A stretch of DNA of 64,000 nt from Nocardioidaceae bacterium UBA4001 (GTDB lineage Bacteria; Actinomycetota; Actinomycetes; Propionibacteriales; Nocardioidaceae), in contig DGBP01000058.1 of NCBI GenBank assembly GCA_002384855.1, positions 1-64,000 of the forward strand, given 5' to 3'. A program made the translations under genes and the position numbers. A model generated the notes under the pieces. It searched no databases. It saw nothing but the letters and a program-made list of their open reading frames with translations, and had not been told where the DNA came from. Of the stretch, positions 60,723 to 64,000 are shown piece after piece. Each line of letters starts with the position of its first letter. Position 1 is the first letter of the stretch.

Positions 60723-60945
60723 AGGCGCCCGGCCCGCTCTCGCCACGGTGCCGCCTGTCATAGACGACGACCCGGAAGTCCCCTCCGAGGGCGGACGCGA
60801 GGTCGCGCGACGGCCCCATCGCCCGGCTGCACAGGGCGCCGTCGACGAGGACCAGCACCGGCCCCTTCCCCATCGCCTCGTAGGCGATGCGTGTCCCGTC
60901 GGCCGACGTCGCGAACCGGGTCGTGCCGGTGGTCGTTCTACTCAT
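60723..60945 (-). pseudogene. N-terminal remnant of an alpha/beta hydrolase
   Basis: From ATG 60945 the sequence reads MSRTTTGTTRFATSADGTRI, AYEAMGKGPVLVLVDGALCS, RAMGPSRDLASALGGDFRVV and VYDRRHRGESG, the first third of an alpha/beta hydrolase up to the YDRRGRGESG motif. The nucleophile elbow and the rest are absent because the HNH fragment is joined here. The product cannot be active. Confidence 0.65.
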
Positions 60946-61051
60946 GGCTGCCTTCTCGGTGAGGGTCTCAGCACCACGTCGAACGGGCACCACGCATCTC
61001 GACAGCCGGTGCTCGAAACCACCCCGCCGACGCTGACCGCCAGCGAGACGG

Positions 61052-61396
61052 TCAGCGACGACGCGCGAGGACCCGGTCGATCACCGCGTCCAGCCCGGCC
61101 GGCTCGCGGCCGAGCTCGGCCACCACCGCCGCACGGACCGCCCGTCGCAGCTGGTCGTCCGAGGCACCCGCAGACGCGCCGGCTGCCGGAGCGCCTGCCG
61201 CGGGGCGGGACGGGCTCGTGCGGCCCCCCGGACCACCGGGACGCTCCACCTGCACCCCGAGGTCCATCGCCCGCTGGGCCGCCTCGTCCGTCAGGAGGTC
61301 CCGGCCCCCCAGCACGACCGACCGACCTGCGGCCGCCGCGTCCTCGACGTCGTGCCTGGTGACGAACCGGCGACGCTCGTGCTCAGTCCCGGCCAT
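61052..61396 (-). CDS. 114-aa BMC-associated protein with EutQ-like N-terminal motif and putative encapsulation helix
   Basis: A small protein at the 3' end of the microcompartment operon; its start overlaps the BMC-T stop by 14 bp. Residues 9-48 (RRFVTRHDVEDAAAAGRSVV, LLTDEAAQRAMDLGVQV) share the pattern of the first 45 residues of the EutQ-like cupin encoded in the same operon (VHTADDVLRLARAGATELVV, LTPMARDVAAERRIRVV). A Gly/Ala/Pro linker follows, then a C-terminal amphipathic helix DDQLRRAVRAAVVAELGREP and DAVIDRVLARRR. Such short helices after a flexible linker are how cargo is anchored to BMC shells. It is probably a linker or organising protein. I do not recognise an established family name. 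Confidence 0.65.
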   Translation of the reverse strand: MAGTEHERRRFVTRHDVEDAAAAGRSVVLGGRDLLTDEAAQRAMDLGVQVERPGGPGGRTSPSRPAAGAPAAGASAGASDDQLRRAVRAAVVAELGREPAGLDAVIDRVLARRR

Positions 61397-62006
61397 CGAT
61401 CCCCTCCAGCGCTGAGACCGCGGCGTTGCGCGCGGCGACGATGTCGGCCTCGGTGCCCGCCATCCACAGGCGGCCGTAGACACCGACGGACGTGACGTGC
61501 ATGAGGTTCACCGGCGCGGCCTTCTCGGCCTCGTTCGCGGCGAGGTTGATGTAGGCCGCCGGCGTGCACTCGAGGACGAGCATGGTCTGCCCGGCGACGA
61601 GCATCATGCCGCGGGTGAACCTGTTCAGCAGCTGCGACTGGTAGGGGCTCACGTTGGTGATCACCTGCATCGACGCGATCTGCGGCCGCTTGCGCGCCGC
61701 GACCTCCAGGTCGAGCTCGCCGAGGACGGCCTCGCCGGCGGAGAGCACCTCTGCCTGCGACTCCGAGTGCAGCTCGAACATCCCGAACTGGCGCTCGACG
61801 ATCTGGGCGCCGGGGCGGGCCATCGTCGCCTTCACGGCCACGTCGACGACTCGGAACACGTGGTTGCCGGGCGCCATCTCCACGTAGAGCGCGGCCATCC
61901 CCTCGATCGGCAGGTCGCCCTGGGTCACGGTCCCGACGAAGGCGGCGTACTGCGGCTGCATCCGGTCGAGGTAGCAGTAGGCCCGGAGCTCGAAGTCATC
62001 TGCCAT
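61383..62006 (-). CDS. BMC-T trimeric microcompartment shell protein (Msm0272-like)
   Basis: A 207-aa tandem-BMC-domain shell protein. The first domain reads RAYCYLDRMQPQYAAFVGTV, TQGDLPIEGMAALYVEMAPG and IVERQFGMFELHSESQAEVL; the second reads VITNVSPYQSQLLNRFTRGM, MLVAGQTMLVLECTPAAYIN and LAANEAEKAAPVNLMHVTSV. This closely resembles, by memory, the trimeric shell protein of the Rhodococcus/Mycobacterium microcompartment (RMM). Trimers form pseudohexagonal tiles with a larger, sometimes gated, pore. It lies between the EutJ-like gene (30 bases upstream) and the small linker-like gene. Confidence 0.88.
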   Translation of the reverse strand: MADDFELRAYCYLDRMQPQYAAFVGTVTQGDLPIEGMAALYVEMAPGNHVFRVVDVAVKATMARPGAQIVERQFGMFELHSESQAEVLSAGEAVLGELDLEVAARKRPQIASMQVITNVSPYQSQLLNRFTRGMMLVAGQTMLVLECTPAAYINLAANEAEKAAPVNLMHVTSVGVYGRLWMAGTEADIVAARNAAVSALEGIDGRD

Positions 62007-62036
62007 GGCGGCGCATCTCCTTCATCGTCGTGGGAC

Positions 62037-62900
62037 TCACGTGCGACCCCACAGCTGGACGAGCCCGGGTGCGGGCTCGTGGGCCGGTGCGTTCATCGCG
62101 ATCCCGAGCGGGGTCACGAACAGCGGCGACACCGGCACCACGGTGTTCAGGCCGGACGCCTCCTCGACCACCCGGGCGAACCCCGGGAAGGCGACCGTGC
62201 CGCCGACGAGGCACACGGTCGGTACGGCGAACCCGGCGGTGTTGCGGGCGACGATCGTGGCGACCTTCTCCATCACCGGACGGACCACGGGCAGCAGCCG
62301 GGTCTGCTCACGCGGGTCGGTCTTGAGCGCCTCGGCCTCCTCGAACCCGATCCCGAGCGCACCCGCCACCACGAGCGAGAAGTGGGTGCCCCCGGTCGGC
62401 TCGTCGGCGGTGTGCACGACCCGGCCGCCGGAGAGGACGGCGATCCCGGTCGAGCCTCCCCCGACGTCGACGACCACGCCGTCGCGCAGCCCCAGCACTG
62501 CGTTGGCGGCGGTCGGCTCGTCGACCAGACCGCTGCAGTCGAGGTCGGCCCCCTCGATGACGTGCTGCACGGCGCGTACCTCGCTCAGCGGCACCCCCGG
62601 CGGGTACGCGCCGTGCGCAGACCGCAACGTCACCCCCAGCCGCGACTCGACGTCGGACTTCAGCCGGCGCACGACGTCCACCGCGCCCACGAAGTCGGTG
62701 ACCACACCGTCGCGGACGACGTCGGCCCGCGCGTGGGCCACCGCGAGCGGGGTGTCGTCCTCGTCGAGGACCACGACCACCGTGTACGCCGTACCGAGGT
62801 CGACCCCGACCTTGACCCGACCCGGGGGCTCGGCGAGCGGACCGCTGGAGACCGCTGCCTCGAGCGCCGCCATGGTGCGGGCGAGCGACGGGCCGGTCAT
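62037..62900 (-). CDS. eutJ: EutJ-like actin/Hsp70-fold protein
   Basis: A 287-aa ATPase-fold protein of the EutJ family, found in microcompartment operons with unknown chaperone-like role. The phosphate-1 loop is VKVGVDLGTAYTVVVVLDED near 28-47, phosphate-2 is GVVVDVGGGSTGIAVLSGGR near 140-160, and the adenosine motif TVCLVGGTVAFPGFARVVEE lies near 225-245. DEPTAANAVLGL is the matching DnaK-like connector. The ATG at 62900 overlaps the cupin stop by 4 bp (ATGA); the longer open frame to 62951 is not needed. Confidence 0.87.
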   Translation of the reverse strand: MTGPSLARTMAALEAAVSSGPLAEPPGRVKVGVDLGTAYTVVVVLDEDDTPLAVAHARADVVRDGVVTDFVGAVDVVRRLKSDVESRLGVTLRSAHGAYPPGVPLSEVRAVQHVIEGADLDCSGLVDEPTAANAVLGLRDGVVVDVGGGSTGIAVLSGGRVVHTADEPTGGTHFSLVVAGALGIGFEEAEALKTDPREQTRLLPVVRPVMEKVATIVARNTAGFAVPTVCLVGGTVAFPGFARVVEEASGLNTVVPVSPLFVTPLGIAMNAPAHEPAPGLVQLWGRT

Positions 62901-63460
62901 GACGCCCCTGCCCAGTCCACCGGGTAGGTGACGTAGAGGAACTTCGCCCACGACGGGGTGCCGAAGGTGATCGACGAGCCCTTCGGCACCGCGATCACGT
63001 CACCGGGCCGCCCGACCACGCGCTGGTCGGCGGTGGTGATGTGCAGCTCTCCCTCGATCACGTACTCCACCTCGTCGTAGTCCAGGTCCCACGGGAAGCT
63101 GCCCTCCCGCAGGCTCATCACCCCGGCCGCCATCGGCAGGCCCTCCGCGGCGCCCACCACGTCGCGCAGCCGCACCTCCATCTCCGGCCGGTGCAGGTCC
63201 ACCGGGAACGGCCCGAGCTGCAGCGTCGGAAGCCCCGCCACGTGGTGCAGCCGCCGTGGTGATCCGCGCCGCGCGGCCGCGGGCGCGGCCGGTCCGTCGG
63301 CCGCCGCGCCTGTCGGCGCCTCGACGACCCGGATCCTCCGCTCGGCCGCGACGTCCCGCGCCATCGGCGTGAGCCGCTCGCCGGGCGCGACGACCAGCTC
63401 CGTCGCGCCCGCGCGCGCGAGTCGGAGCACGTCGTCGGCGGTGTGCACCCGTCGACCCAT
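62897..63460 (-). CDS. eutQ: EutQ-like cupin protein of microcompartment operon
   Basis: A 187-aa protein. The N-terminal about 45 residues (VHTADDVLRLARAGATELVV, ERLTPMARDVAAERRIRVVE) are the helix-rich part also seen in EutQ and in the small protein at the end of this operon. An Ala/Pro linker follows. The C-terminal cupin at 100-185 is close to EutQ: VMSLREGSFPWDLDYDEVEY, VIEGELHITTADQRVVGRPG and DVIAVPKGSSITFGTPSWAK. Enterobacterial EutQ has acetate-kinase activity in vitro; whether this one does is unknown. Sits 27 bases after the BMC-H stop. Confidence 0.85.
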   Translation of the reverse strand: MGRRVHTADDVLRLARAGATELVVAPGERLTPMARDVAAERRIRVVEAPTGAAADGPAAPAAARRGSPRRLHHVAGLPTLQLGPFPVDLHRPEMEVRLRDVVGAAEGLPMAAGVMSLREGSFPWDLDYDEVEYVIEGELHITTADQRVVGRPGDVIAVPKGSSITFGTPSWAKFLYVTYPVDWAGAS

Positions 63461-63487
63461 GGCCGGACCTGTCCCTCAGCGGCCGGC

Positions 63488-63805
63488 TCAGGCGTTGGCC
63501 TTGCCCGTTCCGGCCTGAGGGTTGTCGGACGGCAGGATGAACTCCACGTCGCCGTGCGGACGCGGGATCACGTGCACGCTGACGAGGTCGCCGACCCGCT
63601 GCGCGGCGGCCGCACCGGCGTCGGTGGCGGCCTTCACCGCACCCACGTCGCCGCGGACCATCACGGTGACGTAGCCGCCACCGATCTCCCGCTTGCCGAT
63701 CAGCGTGACGTTCGCTGCCTTCACCATGGCGTCGGCGGCCTCGATCGCGCCGACGAGCCCGCGCGTCTCGATCATGCCGAGCGCGATCATCTGGGGACTG
63801 GCCAC
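63488..63805 (-). CDS. BMC-H hexameric microcompartment shell protein
   Basis: A 105-aa single-BMC-domain protein: ALGMIETRGLVGAIEAADAM, VKAANVTLIGKREIGGGYVT, VMVRGDVGAVKAATDAGAAA and VHVIPRPHGDVEFIL. These are canonical PduA/EutM/Msm0271-like motifs; hexamers tile the shell facets, and KREIGGGYVTV lines the central pore (Gly-rich, so small and polar). GTG start with GAGAGG upstream. The C-terminal tail PSDNPQAGTGKANA is flexible. Together with BMC-T it shows that a true shell is encoded; the pentameric vertex protein must lie outside this window. Confidence 0.93.
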   Translation of the reverse strand: MASPQMIALGMIETRGLVGAIEAADAMVKAANVTLIGKREIGGGYVTVMVRGDVGAVKAATDAGAAAAQRVGDLVSVHVIPRPHGDVEFILPSDNPQAGTGKANA

Positions 63806-63923
63806 TGGGGTTTCCTCTCACTCGTGTGCTGTTCGTTGGCTGCCGGCTCGGTTGCGGTCGGGGTCGCCGGCTGGGTCGCTGTGGGCGGGTCATCGGGTGG
63901 CGGCCGCCCTGTCGCGGTTCTCG
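63806..63923. other. short gap before BMC-H
   Basis: This 118-bp stretch separates the preceding partial gene and BMC-H, read leftward. A Pro/Thr-rich 46-aa frame (63787-63927) with a good Shine-Dalgarno starts at the GTGA overlap of the partial gene, but its composition and its overlap with the BMC-H start make it doubtful. Confidence 0.35.
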
Positions 63924-64000
63924 TCACGGACCACCTCCCAGCTCCTGAAGGACCCGGGCGACGATGCGCTCCACCCGGTCGTCTGCGGGCCCGTCGCCGC
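63924..64000 (-). CDS. 3' end of an upstream BMC-operon gene (partial)
   Basis: Only the last 24 residues are in the window: GDGPADDRVERIVARVLQEL followed by GGGP and a stop. An acidic/Gly-rich linker followed by an amphipathic helix (VERIVARVLQEL) is just what a C-terminal encapsulation peptide looks like, so this may be a cargo enzyme or a second linker protein of the microcompartment. The rest lies past the right edge; the enzyme identity cannot be told. Confidence 0.6.
   Translation of the reverse strand, partial: GDGPADDRVERIVARVLQELGGGP

Noticed and set aside
63787..63927. 46-aa Pro/Thr-rich frame before BMC-H
   Set aside because: It has a good Shine-Dalgarno and a GTGA overlap, but low-complexity composition and overlap with the BMC-H start make it more likely a leader segment.
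58109..64000. A single functional unit of the E1/lipoyl operon and the microcompartment
   Set aside because: They are on opposite strands and separated by two gene remnants, and E1 complexes are not known BMC cargo; proximity alone does not link them.

Overview
The window is very GC-rich, densely coded chromosomal DNA. It has many GTG starts, frequent 4-bp ATGA overlaps, and many genes whose -10 hexamer sits about six bases from the start codon, as expected for leaderless mRNAs. Together with the gene content (RecBCD, an Rv/Msm-type BMC-T shell protein, actinobacterial PhoX, a CtpE-like ATPase) this points to an actinobacterium, most likely Nocardioides or a relative. The genus is an inference. 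I found no rRNA, tRNA, CRISPR array, intact transposase or prophage.

Layout. 0.1-5.4 kb: a choline-to-glycine-betaine operon (betB-betA-betT). 5.6-7.1 kb: a TY-Chap/YbjN-like chaperone gene coupled to a 44-aa zinc-ribbon protein. 7.2-7.9 kb: two membrane-protein remnants. 8-13.3 kb: an unrecognised 490-aa protein, a small DedA-like protein and a SWIM/SNF2 helicase. 13.4-17.2 kb: class III aminotransferase, SDR, a remnant, and a D-threonine-aldolase/D-serine-dehydratase-like enzyme. 17.3-19.6 kb: an operon of an 84-aa acidic repeat peptide, a JmjC/cupin oxygenase and a sucrase/ferredoxin-like [2Fe-2S] protein. This is the best candidate here for an undescribed modification system. 19.7-20.6 kb: two truncated genes fused back to back. 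20.9-28.8 kb: amidase, SEC-C protein, P-type ATPase, subtilase, ornithine aminotransferase. 28.9-37.5 kb: secreted M14 carboxypeptidase, MalY-like C-S lyase, LLM oxidoreductase, nuclease, hemerythrin-like protein, ferredoxin-reductase-like flavoprotein, VOC protein. 38-41.1 kb: amylosucrase-like GH13 and an HtrA-like protease. 41.3-50.2 kb: recC-recB-recD. 50.3-57 kb: remnants of a gluconokinase and an ankyrin lipoprotein, an LLM oxidoreductase, a lipase, a methyltransferase, PhoX behind a PHO-box-like repeat, and a collapsed GNAT gene. 57-60.4 kb: PAP2 phosphatase and a 2-oxoacid dehydrogenase E1 alpha/E1 beta/free lipoyl-domain operon. 61-64 kb: the 3' half of a bacterial microcompartment operon (BMC-H, EutQ-like cupin, EutJ-like ATPase, BMC-T, small putative cargo/linker protein), which continues past the right edge.

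Two patterns cut across the window. First, at least nine genes survive only as fragments, with internal deletions, missing ends or frameshifts, and most lie at the borders between intact operons. This looks like active gene loss by short deletions, or like assembly faults; read mapping would decide. Second, several intergenic regions hold palindromes or inverted repeats (17.2, 27.4, 40.0, 52.7 and 56.6 kb) that no gene explains.
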